A stretch of 64,000 nt of DNA from Cordylochernes scorpioides (GCA_030710605.1 CP092879.1:41063669-41127668), one strand, 5' to 3'. Counted from the stretch's first letter, positions 31,182 to 43,217 are shown. Notes: generated by a model not told the origin, from the sequence alone. Numbers and translations are program-made.

Positions 31182-31482
31182 ATCCCTAGTACACGTGGTA
31201 CAGGCCATGATAATCATGGTGGGTAGAAGTTGGCGACTGCTTTAACCGTGAGTGCACCACATGTCTATATATATGTAAAGCAGTTAGACTTTTGCACTTA
31301 CAAATTTGCTAGAGCCCCGTTTGGTTATTTGCACTCGCTCGTTAGGTTGAATTTTTGCAAAATTCAGGGACAATTAGAGCATTTTTTAATCAGAAAAAAA
31401 GTTCCAAATGCGGTACTCGAACCCGGGTCGTAGCGGTCGAAAACCAACGGTTTAGACCATCTTTCCACCGACCCCCTATGGG
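31182..31482 (-). mobile_element. tRNA-headed SINE, copy 2
   Basis: Head at 31408-31477 (minus) has TCGGTGGAAAGATGGTCT near box A and GACCCGGGTTCGAGTACC as box B. The body of about 220 bp ends CCACGTGTACTAGGG. RNA polymerase III promoter elements and two dispersed copies (28322) support a tRNA-derived SINE. Confidence 0.65.
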
Positions 31483-32049
31483 AAACATTTTTTGATTGAA
31501 ATGTCAATGGAATAGAAAAGCCTTTCTAGCCCAAGTTTCCTATTTTTCTTAAAAACTATAGGAAAGTTGATGTTTGGATGTATATTCAAAACCTCCATTC
31601 TAAAACTAAATTTAAAATTCTAAAACGAAACACTGCGATAAAAGCATTTTTAAAAACCTAGCAGTAATATTTCTAAGTCAGAGATTATGAATATTCAAGG
31701 AAGAACATGCATTCTATGTTCCATTTTAACTTAATCTAACAAGGAAATCTGCTGCAGGGCAGGTCAGAAGATGAAACAAGATTACCTCTTTTTATGGAGA
31801 TGCCATGTAGTATTTGACAAGACAAGACTTAGGGAGATGTTAAGAATTTCCATGTTCCTGTTTGTTTGAGATAAAGTACATTACGAACCTTAATAAATGT
31901 TATTAAACTCTATAACCTATTTGTATTGTTTCAACTAAATAATGGAGATATCGTTTTTTTTTTCTTCTTAGAAAATGAGTACCGTTGCTACATTAGTTAC
32001 ATTGGTAACGAATCAGAATTTGGTGGAATATTCCAAGGGTCCAGGGGAG
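31483..32049. other. No gene seen
   Basis: Unannotated AT-rich sequence. Confidence 0.35.
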
Positions 32050-32395
32050 AATCACACACACACACAAAAGCCTTTATTAGGGACTTGCCCCATACAGATT
32101 CTCCCAATTGGGTAAAGTAATAATCATTTTGTGTTATTTACATAGAAATTGAACTGGCTTTACTCTTCGTATCAAAGTCATTCACTTGTTGACAGGTCCT
32201 TACATAATGATGATCTAAAGAATTATAGTAAGCTATTGCCTTAGATTTGTTTGCTGCTATTTTTGAAAGCAATACGTAGGGTGAAGTGTTGGTACATTTA
32301 ATTTGTTGATATAGGATCTTCCTCTCTGCATCAAGGGCTGTAAAATTAAGCAGGCAAAGCGGAGTTCTTCAGTAATGTCCAGATGAGAATCAAGG
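32050..32395 (-). mobile_element. LINE 3' end, 5'-truncated (family A)
   Basis: A (CA)n tract then AAAAGCCTTTATTAGGGAC and CCATACAGATTCTCCC; on the minus strand this is the 3' end with a GTGTG tail. The coding remnant matches 23497-23755 with frameshifts. Confidence 0.65.
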
Positions 32396-34079
32396 AGATG
32401 TGGTCGGAATAGTGAATGGTACTGAATATTAAAAATATTCAAATATAAAGAAGAAAGCCTCAAGGAAGTGGCGTAGTGTGATAGCCACCTGTTGTGTCAC
32501 AGCGTGAAACTGCATTGTAACGGGTTGTAGCAGGTCGTGATGTGGCAAAATGTAGTGACTACGCCTTGACCACCTCTCTCTCGATACCGTCCTACTTCAC
32601 TACTTACACATATACACAGAATATTGCTATATCTTTCTGTACGACTGGTTTTGTTTCGACTGTAGACTAATCTATTGCTGTAGTGTAGACAAGACCTGAG
32701 CGGGTAGTCATAAAGAATGTATTTAAACAAGTATTTACAAATTTTACCGATAGATCAATACAACCGAGATATATCCACAAATGATCCTGACATAGGGATG
32801 TTGGTGTGGCATTTGATTAACAGATTTAGTCAAAACAGATAATCTATTCTGTGACAATATAGATGATAATATAGTCTTAATATATTATAGCGAAGTATTT
32901 ATTATTTTTATAGAAATTATTATTTTACACTAGTATTAACAGAGTATATTTTTTTTATGTTTATATTTTGCTACTCTGTAAACCTCCCTCATTCCTTATT
33001 GCAGTAAGGGCAGTAGAACATTGTTTTATTTTTAAAATAATCATACGCGTTAAAAATAGTTTCAATTTCTCATAACAGATAAGGCAAAAGTGCATCATAA
33101 GGTTTGGTCTGAGAGTAAAGATGTAATGTGTGAAATTCTAAAATATGATTATGATTATTCGTAATATTGAGATTTGAGGAATTAGACATTAAAAAAAGGG
33201 TAAGTGACGACTAAGCTTTCTAATAAAAAAAATAATCACTGAAGTTTTCATACATGCCTGTTTTCAACTAGAATTATTCATATTATGTGAAGAAAAAGGA
33301 ATGTTAGATAGTTGCTGAAATTTCGTTTTGATAAAAAAAAAAAAGGTTACGACGTCAATCTACCCCTTTTGTAATTCGATTATGAAGATGATATTCATGT
33401 ATTTATATAGAAGATAATTTCTGAAAATAGAAAAATTAATCAAAGTTTACACACATATCCTTATATACAAGTATATATATATATATATAAGACAGTGCAT
33501 GTATGTATTTATGTATGTTTGTCGGTTATACACGTCCAAAGTACGTAACTATTCTGGCTGAAATTTTAACAGTATATAAAGTTGAATCTGTAAAAATTAT
33601 AGGCAAATTTTCAGGCTTCCATCTCGAATATCCTTGGTGTTATTAACAAATTATAAACAAATTTTCCCCATGAAAATATACTGAGAATGGTATTCCTCTT
33701 TATTGAGAGATAGAATATCAATATTTTCCTAGATTCTATTTAAAGCTACGATATATTAAAGGAATCAATTTCGATTAAATATTCAAATAATTTATTAGGG
33801 AGAGTAATTGATCCATTTATGGAATGACCAAGGCAATCTTCAGAGAGAAATTTTAGAGGGATCGCTTGCTAATTAATCATGTGTCACCATCTGATGTCGC
33901 CTTGTTGAACTCCCAGCTTTGAGGAACTTCTGAGAGAACGAGGGATGGGTCATTAGAGTTTAGTTAAGATCAAATAAAGATCTATGCAGGATCAGGCAAA
34001 CGCTAGATTACTCTTTGAATGCGAATATCTAGACACATAGAACGCAAGTTTTACCGCAAATGTTTCTTTTTACAGAACG
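32396..34079. other. No gene seen
   Basis: Mixed sequence with poly-A near 33340 and a TA run at 33475-33489. A remnant AATCATACGCGTTAAAAAT plus CATAACAGATAAGG (33040-33085) is related to 28938-29060. No supported gene. Confidence 0.35.
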
Positions 34080-34300
34080 AAAAATCGTAAGTATAATTAT
34101 TATAAGGAGAAATAACGACTATTCCTATCCTTAGGGATTACGTATGAAAGGATATATTGTGAAGTGTAATGATGAACGGAAAAATAAAGTGTCCCGTGAA
34201 GAGAAACGAACTCACAGTGTTCCGCTTACCGGGCAGATGCCATGTCCACTAAGCTACCCTGGACATTATTTTTCCGTTCATAAATATTATATAAAGTAAA
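34080..34300 (-). repeat. Dispersed repeat with tRNA-like core
   Basis: AAGGAGAAATAACGA, TATGAAAGGATA, the tRNA-like sequence at 34191-34264 and TTTTTCCGTTCAT correspond to 55690-55880 and, inverted, 54390-54600. Confidence 0.7.
34191..34264 (-). tRNA. tRNA-Thr(GGT)-like, degraded
   Basis: 74 nt aligned with 54411-54484. The anticodon stem-loop TCTGC CCGGTAA GCGGA is intact, but the 3' half has mutated (ACGGGAC instead of CCTGGAC and a damaged T stem). Confidence 0.45.
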
Positions 34301-34564
34301 TTTATAATACAATATAATAAGGATATGATTATAGAACGACGTTTAACAAGTTTTACCGCAAATTATTCTTTTTACTGAACGAAAAATCGTAATTTTATTA
34401 GACATATTTTACTGCCATTTCATGAAATTATAATTCAGGTAGATATGCCTTGTATACCTGGTAATTTTATACATATATTTACTAATATTAACTCTTGGTT
34501 TAATATATGATAAAATATGATTGAAATTGAAATGCAGAATATTTATGACACAATATCTATAAAT
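34301..34564. other. No gene seen
   Basis: AT-rich. TTTTACCGCAAAT-type phrases repeat around 34050 and 34350. Confidence 0.35.
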
Positions 34565-35178
34565 AAAAGAATTATATGAAGTACGAAATTAGACTAGTAT
34601 CAGATGGATAAATTAAGAAAAAGGCAATCTCCTGATCGTGCATCTTTTGCTGATGGCTTGCGCCATCTGTTGGAATGAATACCAACTAATCGTTTTTTTT
34701 ATTTTTATTTCAAAAATAGAAAAAAATGGTCAAAGAAATTATATTTGACCAATTCTGAAATAATTAAAAAATCAGCGATAAAGATATATATTATAAAGTA
34801 GGTTGAAATCCTCTGAAGAATATAAGTAATAGAATCAAAGCATGCGAGGATGCGTATCTTATAAGTTTTTTAAAATCTTATAAGATACGCATCCTCGCAT
34901 GCTTTGATTCTATTACTTATATTCTTCAGAGGATTTCAACCTACTTTATAATATATATCTTTATCGCTGATTTTTTAATTATTTCAGAATTGGTCAAATA
35001 TAATTTCTTTGACCATTTTTTTCTATTTTTGAAATAAAAATAAAAAAAAACGATTAGTTGGTATTCATTCCAACAGATGGCGCAAGCCATCAGCAAAAGA
35101 TGCACGATCAGGAGATTGCCTTTTTCTTAATTTATCCATCTGATACTAGTCTAATTTCGTACTTCATATAATTCTTTT
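34565..35178. mobile_element. Near-perfect 614-bp foldback element
   Basis: The two halves mirror each other about 34871 with an 11-nt loop, by eye with essentially no gaps. Each half holds GCAATCTCCTGATCGTGC (outer), GCGCCATCTGTTGGAATG, and close to the centre a hammerhead-like block (34808-34852 and its mirror). No ORF. Near perfection implies recent formation or gene conversion between arms. The tip AGATTGCCTTTTTCTTAAT also occurs alone at 44438. Confidence 0.9.
34808..34852 (+). ncRNA. Degenerate hammerhead-like motif
   Basis: Stem I AUCCU/AGGAU (5 bp) brackets CUGAAGA, a weak stem II, CAAA (canonical GAAA) and a palindromic GCAUGC. The cleavage-site bases are not NUH, so this copy is probably inactive. 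It is mirrored on the minus strand at 34890-34935. Confidence 0.5.
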
Positions 35179-35238
35179 GATTCTATTACTTATAAAGATA
35201 TATATTAACACAAAGCAATAACGCGCCATCTATATATA

Positions 35239-36523
35239 GCAGGTCTATTAGTATGAAACGCGAAAATGGCTGCCAGAGGGCGCTATGCAACTTTATTTGA
35301 GCCCACGGTGGCGCTGTTGAAGGCATTTTGTTTTTTGACTCACGTGGCATCAGCATGTGTGGAGTTTTAGAAAAATTGAAATCGTGGAAAATTTCTGGAG
35401 CCCGTAGAAAATGGTGATTTCCGAGCCAAAAAGTGCCCATTTGCGGGAAGTTTTGTTGTTCGCCTTCAACTGGAAGAAAAGTGCCACTGAAGCCCACCGA
35501 ATGCTCGAGGAAGTTCACGGCGACCACGCTCTTAGCAAATCACAGTGTTACAGGTGGTTTAAAAAATTCCAAAGTGGCGATTTCGAACTTGATAATGAAC
35601 CACGTGGAAAACCGCACCAAAAGTTCGGGACGCTGAACTGCAAGCTTTGTTGGATGACGACAGTACCCAAACGCAGGAGAAACTCGCGAAACAGCTCCAG
35701 GTGTCTCAAGGTTCTGTTTTCCTACGTTTAAACAGCCTCAGAATGACCTAAAAGCTTTCCAGATATGTCCCCCACGAGTTGAGCGAAAGGCAGCAAGAAC
35801 GGCGTCTTGTAACCTGCGAAGGGCTGCTCGCCAGGCATGAAAATAAGTCATTTTTGCACCGAATCGTAACTTCTGATGAGAAATCGATCCACTTCAGCAA
35901 TCCTATGCGCCAAAAGTCGTGGGGCCTGCTCGGCCAATTTCCAAAACGGAAGCCTAGGCCCAATCGCTTAGGAAAAAAGGCAATGCTTTGCGTATGGTGG
36001 GATCAGACCGGCGTAGTATATTTCAAGCTCCTGAAACCTGGCGAAACGGTCAATACTAGTCACTACGAACAACAAATGCACAGTTTGAGAGAGGCATTGA
36101 ATGAAAAAAGACCGGAATTGCGTGAAAAGCACAACAAGCTGATACCGCAGCATGACAACGCTCCAGCCCACAACGCTACAGTGGTCTAAAACACCATAAA
36201 AGACTTGGGCTGGGAACTCTTACCCCACCCGCCGTACTCACCAGACTTAGCGCCGTCGGACTACCACCTTTTCACATCTTTAGGACACGCCCTAAAAAAC
36301 CAGGAATTTTCGAACTCAGACATACTCCGAAAATGGCTTGTTGACTGGTTAGACTCAAAAGGAATAGAAATTTTCAGACAAGGAATTCGAAAAATGCCTG
36401 AAAGGTAGTCCGAGTGTATAGCTAATCAGGGCAATTACTTTGAATAAAAAATCTTTTGTTGTATGGAATTGGTGAACTTTTGAATTCACTGAAAAATTTG
36501 GCGTTTCATACTAATAGATCTGG
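35239..36523 (+). mobile_element. mariner transposon 2 (DD34D, different lineage), inactive
   Basis: 1285 bp between TA dinucleotides (35237-35238 and 36524-36525). Terminal inverted repeats are CAGGTCTATTAGTATGAAAC and, on the other strand, CAGATCTATTAGTATGAAAC. These TIRs and the transposase differ from mariner 1, so it is a separate lineage. Confidence 0.93.
35411..36408 (+). pseudogene. mariner transposase, broken
   Basis: Begins ATG at 35411. The N-terminal paired-type helix-turn-helix includes REVLLFAFNWKKSATEAHRM and RWFKKFQSGDFELDNEPRG, as in the transposase part of SETMAR-like proteins. The catalytic triad is TSDEKSIHF, QHDNAPAH and YSPDLAPSDYHLF. Breaks are a frameshift near 35625 and stops at about 35749 and 36187-36189 (TAA after the second Asp block). 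Total length is about 333 codons, family-typical. A cut-and-paste enzyme for TA sites, inactive here. Confidence 0.9.
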
Positions 36524-36572
36524 TATATGTAATGAAAGGATTTAAAAGCACGAATGTTTCTTTTATACATAA

Positions 36573-38037
36573 CTAGAGAATGTACCCGGCTTCGCCCGGG
36601 TTTTACCGGATGTTTCTTTTATACATAACTAGAGAATGTACCCGGCTTCGCCCGGGTTTTACCCGAGTTTGTCTAACGAACATTTGTTAAAACAATTCTC
36701 TATAAACTTATTTTAAAAAAATAATAGATATATTTTGATAATTTGAAACTCGTAAATTTGAATCTCTCGATAAAGTGAACATTTTTCCCGGTCCCTTGAA
36801 AAATACTCGATAAGTTGAATAAAATCAATATTAATTGGTTCCCTCGGTAATTGGAAGTTAAAGGAATAGTATCTTGCCTTGGAATTGTATCATTATTCTT
36901 GTTTCAAATAAATTGCCGTGTCATCCTGAATTTTGTCTTACCTAATTTTCTACATTACAAAATCATCATTTTATCTATTCTCCCAATATATATGTTGTAG
37001 ATAAATGATAAAACTAACTTTGACTTGTGCGCAATTAATAGGTAGTAAATCTTACTTTTGATAAATAATCTTTAAGATAATAAACTTAGTGATAATAAAA
37101 CTTATAGATAAACAAACTTGTTATCATCGGCCCAAATGGGGGCGCTGCTTGCGAGTTAAATCTATAAATCTGCAAATAACTCTAAGGATATTCAAGATAT
37201 TCAAGAAATTATTTTTCAAAAACCTTCCAGGGGATATACCTAATAATATCCCAAAATTTCACGGCGATTGGATTTATGGTTTTTGAATCTATAGAGTACA
37301 CACAGACAGACATTCAATTTTATATATATACTAGCGGATGTACCCGGCTTTGCCCGGGTTTTACCCGAGTAAAGGTTTGTCTAACGAACATTTGTTAGAA
37401 CAATTCTCTATAAACTTATTTAAAAAATAATAGATATACTTTGATAATTTGAAACTCGTAAATTTGAATCTCATATAAAGTGATCATTTTTTCCCGGTCC
37501 CTGTGTGCCGTGTCATCCTGAATTTTGTCTTTCCTAATTTTCTACATTACAAAATCATCGTTTTATCTAGTGAACATTTTTTCCCGGTCCCTTGAAAAAT
37601 ACTCGATAAGTTGAATAAAATCATGATCGTTTATGGAAGATGGACGAAGTTCCCGGAGGTCATCTTGGGCAAGCCCCCGCGAGGCTTTTTTCTTGTCTAC
37701 TTGGCACAGCTGTGTCACCAACTCTTGACCCCTCTGATTGGTCGGTGGGTACTTGGACTGTCCATCCGGCCGGCGGCCGGACGATTACATTCTCTCGACA
37801 GGGGGTGGGCAGACCTAAGCCTATCTCCGTCGCAAGGTGGCGCTGCTTGCGAGTAAAAGCTACAAATCTGCAAATAACTCTAAGGATATTCAAGATATTC
37901 AAGAAATTATTTTTTGAAAACCTTTCTGGGGATATACCTAATAATATCCCAAAATTTCATGGCGATTGGATGTATGGTTTTTGAATCTATAGAGTACACA
38001 CACACAGACAGACAGACATACATTCATTTATATATAT
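36573..38037 (-). mobile_element. Head-to-tail array of Helitron-like elements
   Basis: CTAG plus the hairpin CCCGGCTTCGCCCGGG occurs at 36573, 36629 and 37331 (all minus-strand 3' ends). The sequence after each continues as GTCTAACGAACATTTGTTA ... TTTCACGGCGATTGGAT, ending with a (CAGA)n and TATATA 5' end. The first unit is only 56 bp, the next two are about 700 bp. The third includes an extra GC-rich insert at 37640-37860. Tandem head-to-tail copies are a known product of rolling-circle elements. No Rep/helicase is present. Confidence 0.65.
38034..38037. repeat. Target site duplication ATAT, left (second gypsy element)
   Basis: ATAT before the left LTR is repeated at 43211-43214. Confidence 0.65.
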
Positions 38038-38218
38038 TGTCACTGAATAATTATTTTAAATATTCTGTGGTATATCATCATTAATATTTGCATAGTCATC
38101 ACCCCTTACCATTCTTGTATATTATTACTTGTAAATAATTTTTAGAAATAGTTTGGCATTTTATAAATAAATTATTTTTACTTAAACTTTTGTTATACTC
38201 GTTATCACTACCGTGACA
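38038..38218 (+). repeat. 5' LTR
   Basis: TGTCAC ... GTGACA, 181 bp. It is followed by AC and TGGTGGAGAAGC, a plausible primer-binding site (38221-38232). Confidence 0.9.
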
Positions 38219-38220
38219 AC

Positions 38221-39155
38221 TGGTGGAGAAGCTGGAATATTCCCTCGACGCCCAAGCCGTTAGAAGAAGCCGAAGACTACAAGGACTAGAACCTCAAGAA
38301 AACATCGCTATGATCAAGCAAGAGACACAGACAAAATGGGTGAGTACCATTTTCAACCTTTTAGAAACCCTTCTATTTTTACTGGAGAACGCAACCAGAA
38401 TCCAGAAAAATGGTTGAAAAAAATTCCATCGCGTCGCTCGCTACAACTGCTGGGATGATTCAATGTGCCTCGCAAATGTTTATTTTTTCCTCCAAGGAAC
38501 AGCGCACAGATGGTACGAAAATGTTGAAGAGAAAATTAATTCATGGGATATTTTTGTGAAAATGTTTTCTCAGAATTTCGGACATCATGTCACCCAAAAA
38601 GATCAACTCGCAGAGAACCTCAAAACTCGAGCTCAGGGGAAGGAGGAGACCAGTGATTCTTACATTCAAGATGTTCTCCATCTGTGCAGAGAAGTGAATC
38701 CGGCTATGATGGAAAATGAAATAGTTGCACACTTGACGAAAGGAATATCGGAGGAGATATATCAGTCAATCATCATTTAGACATTGCAAGTATCGATTAG
38801 TTCATCAAATGGTGCCGAAAAATCGAGGCTTCAAATAAAAAATGTGTAAAAAAAACGTGTAGTATTTGACAGACTACCGAATGTTGCCGCCATCGATTCA
38901 GCAGACTCTGAATCAATGGAAGACTTAATCCGACGCATCGTGCGTGAAGAAGTTCATCGCGCACTAAATCCGGAGTCAACTACCCCTGAACCATCTTCTC
39001 TGAAAGAAATTATCCGAGAAGAGTTTGAAAAAAAACGTAGCTGCAATTTCGAAGCCTATTCAAAGGCCTCCGCCACGACAGTCGTACCCCAACCAAACAC
39101 GTACATTCAACCAGGTTCCACGACGTCAGTACCTTACCCAAAGGCCCATATATAA
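38221..39155 (+). pseudogene. Ty3/gypsy gag, broken by several frame changes
   Basis: Pieces in three frames: RRSRRLQGLEPQ near 38252 (typical gag N-terminus, no upstream ATG in frame); a capsid segment at about 38463-38780 including YFFLQGTAHRWYENVEEKIN; and a segment at 38916-39020 (EDLIRRIVREEVHRAL). The zinc knuckle is in the next frame (39025-40875). Stops and shifts at about 38417, 38780 and 39020 prevent one product. Confidence 0.75.
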
Positions 39156-40875
39156 CCAGAAGCCACCACAACGAATAACGGATGAATGGAGGACGCATGA
39201 CAACATCCCAATATGTTTTAATTGCGGCCGCCCAGGCCATGTTAAGCGATATTGTAGAGAACGCCGACAATGGACGCAGAGACCCGAAGGACATGCACCA
39301 AGCACCCAAGAACCTCAAATGGGTAACCACCAAGCCATAAGAAGCCAAACCTACCGCAGACAATCGCCGTATCCAAACAGAGGAAGATCCCCAAGACGCC
39401 AGTCCATTTCCCCAGGCCGCCATACAAGCCAATCCCCACGCCGCTACAATCTAGAAAAAACTAAGCGTCGCGTCTTCTTTCGAGGGGAAGCCGCTGGTGT
39501 GAAAAACCCTCCATCGTCGACAGCCGCTAAATTACAACAAAATTATGTCGAAATCATCATTGATGACATTGCATTTTCTGCTCTGGTCGATTCAGGTTCC
39601 TCTTTTTCAGTTATCTCTGATGGATTAAGACGACAATTAAAAAAGACCATGTTCAAAGATAGCGGAATGACTCTGAAAGTTGCTGATGGCAAGAATGTTA
39701 CATCGATCGGCCGATGCACAATCAGCTTGAGCATCAGTGGATTGGAACAGCCGCTTGAGTTTATCGTCCTCCCTAATAGTAACCCAAGTATTATCCTCGG
39801 ATCGGATTTCCTAGAGGCATCAAATGCCGTGATTGATTGTGGACGCGCCGAAATCAGATTGGAAGAGGCCAAAGATGTACTAAATTCACCAGCTTCCATG
39901 GGAAAGGTTGTGGCTAGCAGAAGCGTCGTAATCCCAGCCGAATCTACCAAACTAATAAATGTTATGAGTGAAGAGCTTAATGGGCAAAATCAGGTACTTT
40001 TTGAACCTTCGAAAAAGGTATTAATAGGAAAAGGGTTAACACTTCCCTGTGCATTATTCAGGCTTTCCCATAATAATGGAAAACTTTGGATCGTAAATTC
40101 TAGCACCACAGCTCAAATAGTCCCTAAGGGAATGTGCCTAAGAAAAATTCAAAGGGTTGAAGAAAATAACTTGACGGCTATTTCAGAATGTTCTGAATCT
40201 AATAAGGAGGTGAAAAATGCGAATCATGCCAGTCATGCTGATAAAAGTGACTTTAAATTTTTACAAAATTTAATTAGTGATGATTTATCAGAAGAGCAGC
40301 AGTCTCAAATCTTATCAATTTTAAAACGATATGATAAAATATTTGATAAAAATAATGAACCTGTAAAGCAAACTTCATTAGCCAAACATAAAATTGAAAC
40401 TGGAAACCATCAGCCTATTAAGCATAGACCATATCGAGTCTCCCCTACAGAACGCCAAGCAATCCAAACGGAAGTGGACAAAATGCTAGACGCCGGGATT
40501 ATACGTCATTCAGAAAGTCCATGGTCATCGCCGGTTATTTTAGTGAAGAAGAAGGATGGTAACTGGCGTTTCTGTGTGGATTACAGACGACTAAACAAAG
40601 TTACTAAAAAAGACGTTTACCCACTACCCCGAATCGATGATACACTTGACTCCCTGAAAGGAGCCAAATTTTATTCATCAATGGACCTTCGTTCAGGATA
40701 TTGGCAAATAGAAGTCGACGAAGCAGATAGAGAAAAAACTGCCTTTATCACCCCTGACGGACTCTACGAATTCCTAGTCATGCCCTTTGGCCTGTGCAAT
40801 GCCCCTGCAACATTCGAGCGCATGATGGACAAGATATTGAAAGGCCTGAATGGACGATGGCCCTCTGTTATTTAG
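39025..40875 (+). CDS. gag C-terminus, protease and N-terminal reverse transcriptase in one frame
   Basis: 616 residues. CCHC zinc knuckle [15 protein letters not shown] (64-77), an Arg/Ser/Pro-rich linker, aspartic protease with [15 protein letters not shown] (Asp near 189), then reverse transcriptase with FCVDYRRLN and [12 protein letters not shown]. Here gag and protease-pol share a frame, unlike the element at 2585. The frame ends at a TAG (40873-40875) just before the YLDD motif because one base is missing near 40850-40855. The listed start is not biological, as it lies within gag. Confidence 0.88.
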   Translation: MKKNVAAISKPIQRPPPRQSYPNQTRTFNQVPRRQYLTQRPIYNQKPPQRITDEWRTHDNIPICFNCGRPGHVKRYCRERRQWTQRPEGHAPSTQEPQMGNHQAIRSQTYRRQSPYPNRGRSPRRQSISPGRHTSQSPRRYNLEKTKRRVFFRGEAAGVKNPPSSTAAKLQQNYVEIIIDDIAFSALVDSGSSFSVISDGLRRQLKKTMFKDSGMTLKVADGKNVTSIGRCTISLSISGLEQPLEFIVLPNSNPSIILGSDFLEASNAVIDCGRAEIRLEEAKDVLNSPASMGKVVASRSVVIPAESTKLINVMSEELNGQNQVLFEPSKKVLIGKGLTLPCALFRLSHNNGKLWIVNSSTTAQIVPKGMCLRKIQRVEENNLTAISECSESNKEVKNANHASHADKSDFKFLQNLISDDLSEEQQSQILSILKRYDKIFDKNNEPVKQTSLAKHKIETGNHQPIKHRPYRVSPTERQAIQTEVDKMLDAGIIRHSESPWSSPVILVKKKDGNWRFCVDYRRLNKVTKKDVYPLPRIDDTLDSLKGAKFYSSMDLRSGYWQIEVDEADREKTAFITPDGLYEFLVMPFGLCNAPATFERMMDKILKGLNGRWPSVI

Positions 40876-42779
40876 ACGACATCGTGGTGTATTCCAAATC
40901 GTTCAACGAACATTTACACCGGCTTGAAATCATACTACAATGTCTCGACAAGGCCGAGCTACGCCTCAACCCAAAAAAGTGCCTTTTCGGAACCAAACGA
41001 ATCAGAGTGTTTGGACACCTCGTCGATAGTAAAGGTATTTATCCCGATCCAGAAAAGATTGAAGCTATCGCCAAGTTTCCGACCCCAAAATCTATAACAG
41101 ATGTGAGAAGCTTCATTGGCCTATGTTCCTATTATCGTAGATTTATCGAAAATTTTGCTGAGAAAGCTGCTCCTTTACACGAAGTCCTCAAAAAAGATAA
41201 TAAATTCATGTGGAACTCTGACCAACAGGATGCTTTTGATTCCTTGAAAAAAGCATTGATGTCTGAACCTGTTCTTGCCTATTTCGAAAAACAACTGCCA
41301 ACCGAGCTTCATACTGACGCCAGCGGTTATGGAATTGGAGCTGTCCTCGTACAGATCAACGATGGGAAAGAGCGGCCAGTTGGTTATGCTTCAAGAACTT
41401 TATCTAAGGCGGAGAAGAATTACTCAACAACGGAAAGAGAATGCTTGGCCGCAATATGGGCCATCAACAAATTTCGACCGTACCTTTTTGGTCGTGAGTT
41501 TGTCATCGTCACTGACCTCCACGCTCTTTGCTGGTTATCTAATCTGAAGGACCCGACAGGAAGACTAGCAAGATGGGATTTAAAACTCCAAGAATACAAT
41601 GTAACGGTTGTTTATAAAAGTGGACGCAAACACCAAGATGCCGACTGTCTTTCTCGAAATCCTCTCCAACTTGAATCGGAAGAAGCATACAATGATGAGG
41701 ATGATGATATACCCTCAATAACTGCTCTGACGTGCTTCGAGGCTGAACAAAGAAAAGACCCTAAAATTTGTAAATTGATAGAGGAAACAGAAAGATTTGG
41801 TGCCGAATCGAAAGGATATGAAATGTTAAAAGGAACCTTATACAAAAAGAATTTCGACCCCCTGGGAAATCAACACCTTTTAGTTATTCCCAAGCACTTA
41901 CGCTTAGAACTACTGAAAAGTTTACACGACGCTCCCACAGCAGGTCATCTTGGATTTTCGAAGACATATGAGAGAGTTAAAAATAAATATTTCTGGCCAG
42001 GACTTCTCCGGGACATACGGAAGTATGTCGCTCATTGTAAAGAGTGCCAAAGAAAGAAACAATCAACTCAAAAGCCACCCGGACTACTTAAGGCCATACC
42101 TCCTGCAACCTCCCCTTTTCAGAGAGTTGGAATGGACCTCCTTGGAAGATTTACCAAGTCTGATAATGGTAATAAATGGATCATAGTCTGTACCGACTAT
42201 CTTACTCGATTTGCCGTTACTAAAGCCTTACCCACAGGGGAAGCAAAAGAAGCAGCCAAGTTCTTAATGGAAGATGTTGTTCTCAAGCACGGAGCCCCCA
42301 GAGAAATCATCACGGACCGAGGACGAGTATTTCAATCCAAGTTGATTGCGGAACTCACCAATCAATGCTCGTCGATACATCGGTTCACGACAGCGTATCA
42401 TCCCCAGACGAATGGACTGACGGAGAGGTTAAACAAAACCTTAGCCAACATGATCGCTATGTATGTAAGTGTTGAACAGAAGGACTGGGACGTAATCCTG
42501 CCCTACGTCACGTTCGCCTACAACACGGCAAAACAAGATAGGACAGGTTTTACCCCTTTTAAACTGATTCATGGACGCGAAGCCGAAACAACTGTAGACA
42601 CTCTTTTCCCAAATCCGCATGAAGATCTCCAAGAGGATTACAGTCAGAAGATTGCCTCGCGAGTCGAAGAAACTAGGCAGCTAGCAAGATTAGAAACCTT
42701 GAAAGCCCAAGAAAAGGACAAGGCTAGATATGACTCAAAGCACGAGGCAATTGATTACAACGTCGGTGACCTGGTATAG
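40856..42779 (+). CDS. Reverse transcriptase C-terminus, RNase H and integrase
   Basis: Continues pol in the next frame with catalytic YLDD right at the start. RNase H has [10 protein letters not shown]. Integrase has HHCC (AGHLGF ... HCKECQ) and DDE ([20 protein letters not shown]). It stops at TAG 42777-42779, where the pattern VW-IPIRK of the other element predicts tryptophan, so a TGG to TAG nonsense change is likely. Further stops follow before the 3' LTR. Confidence 0.88.
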
Positions 42780-43030
42780 ATTTTCATCCCGATAAGAAAG
42801 GTGGGACTCTCAGAAAAACTGATGAAAAGGTACTTCGGGCCATACAGGGTTACTCGGAAACTCTCTGACTGACCTTCGAAGTTGAACCTGTGGACCAACC
42901 AACCAGGAGACGCAAAACAAGAGACCTGGTCCATGTACTGAAAATGAAACCCTACCATGACCCTGAGGACCAAGCCGATCTGTTCAAGTGATAATTACAG
43001 CGGGACGCTGTTCATCTAGGAAGGGGGCAA
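42780..43030 (+). pseudogene. Integrase C-terminal remnant and polypurine tract
   Basis: IPIRKVGLSEKLMKRYFGPYRVTRKLSD is visible in frame (GPY/F module), then a stop, then another frame ending VHVLKMKPYHDPEDQADLF. AGGAAGGGGGCAA (43018-43030) is the polypurine tract next to the 3' LTR. Confidence 0.75.
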
Positions 43031-43210
43031 TGTCACTGAATAATTATTTTAAATATTCTGTGGTATATCATCATTAATATTTGCATAGTCATCACCCCTT
43101 ACCATTCTTGTATATTATTACTTGTAAATAATTTTTAGAAATAGTTTGGCATTTTATAAATAAATTATTTTACTTAAACTTTTGTTATACTCGTTATCAC
43201 TACCGTGACA
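43031..43210 (+). repeat. 3' LTR
   Basis: 180 bp, TGTCAC to GTGACA. Identical by eye to the 5' LTR except T4 versus T5 near 43170. Confidence 0.9.
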
Positions 43211-43217
43211 ATATATA

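Larger units (their letters stand above)
38038..43210 (+). mobile_element. Ty3/gypsy LTR retrotransposon 2, coding region decayed
   Basis: 5173 bp with short LTRs (181 and 180 bp, one T-run difference seen) and an ATAT duplication. Domain order gag, protease, reverse transcriptase, RNase H, integrase. Gag is split by frameshifts, pol has one frameshift, and integrase has stops near its C-terminus. LTR identity says the insertion is young, which sits oddly with this many breaks. It inserted at the 5' end of a Helitron-like copy. Confidence 0.93.

Noticed and set aside
37640-37984. GC-rich 114-codon frame
   Set aside because: It lies inside a Helitron-like copy; the C-terminal half translates the shared element sequence, so it is not an independent gene.
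39010-39950. Antisense frames over the second gypsy pol
   Set aside because: Shadows of the strong sense pol frame with its catalytic motifs.
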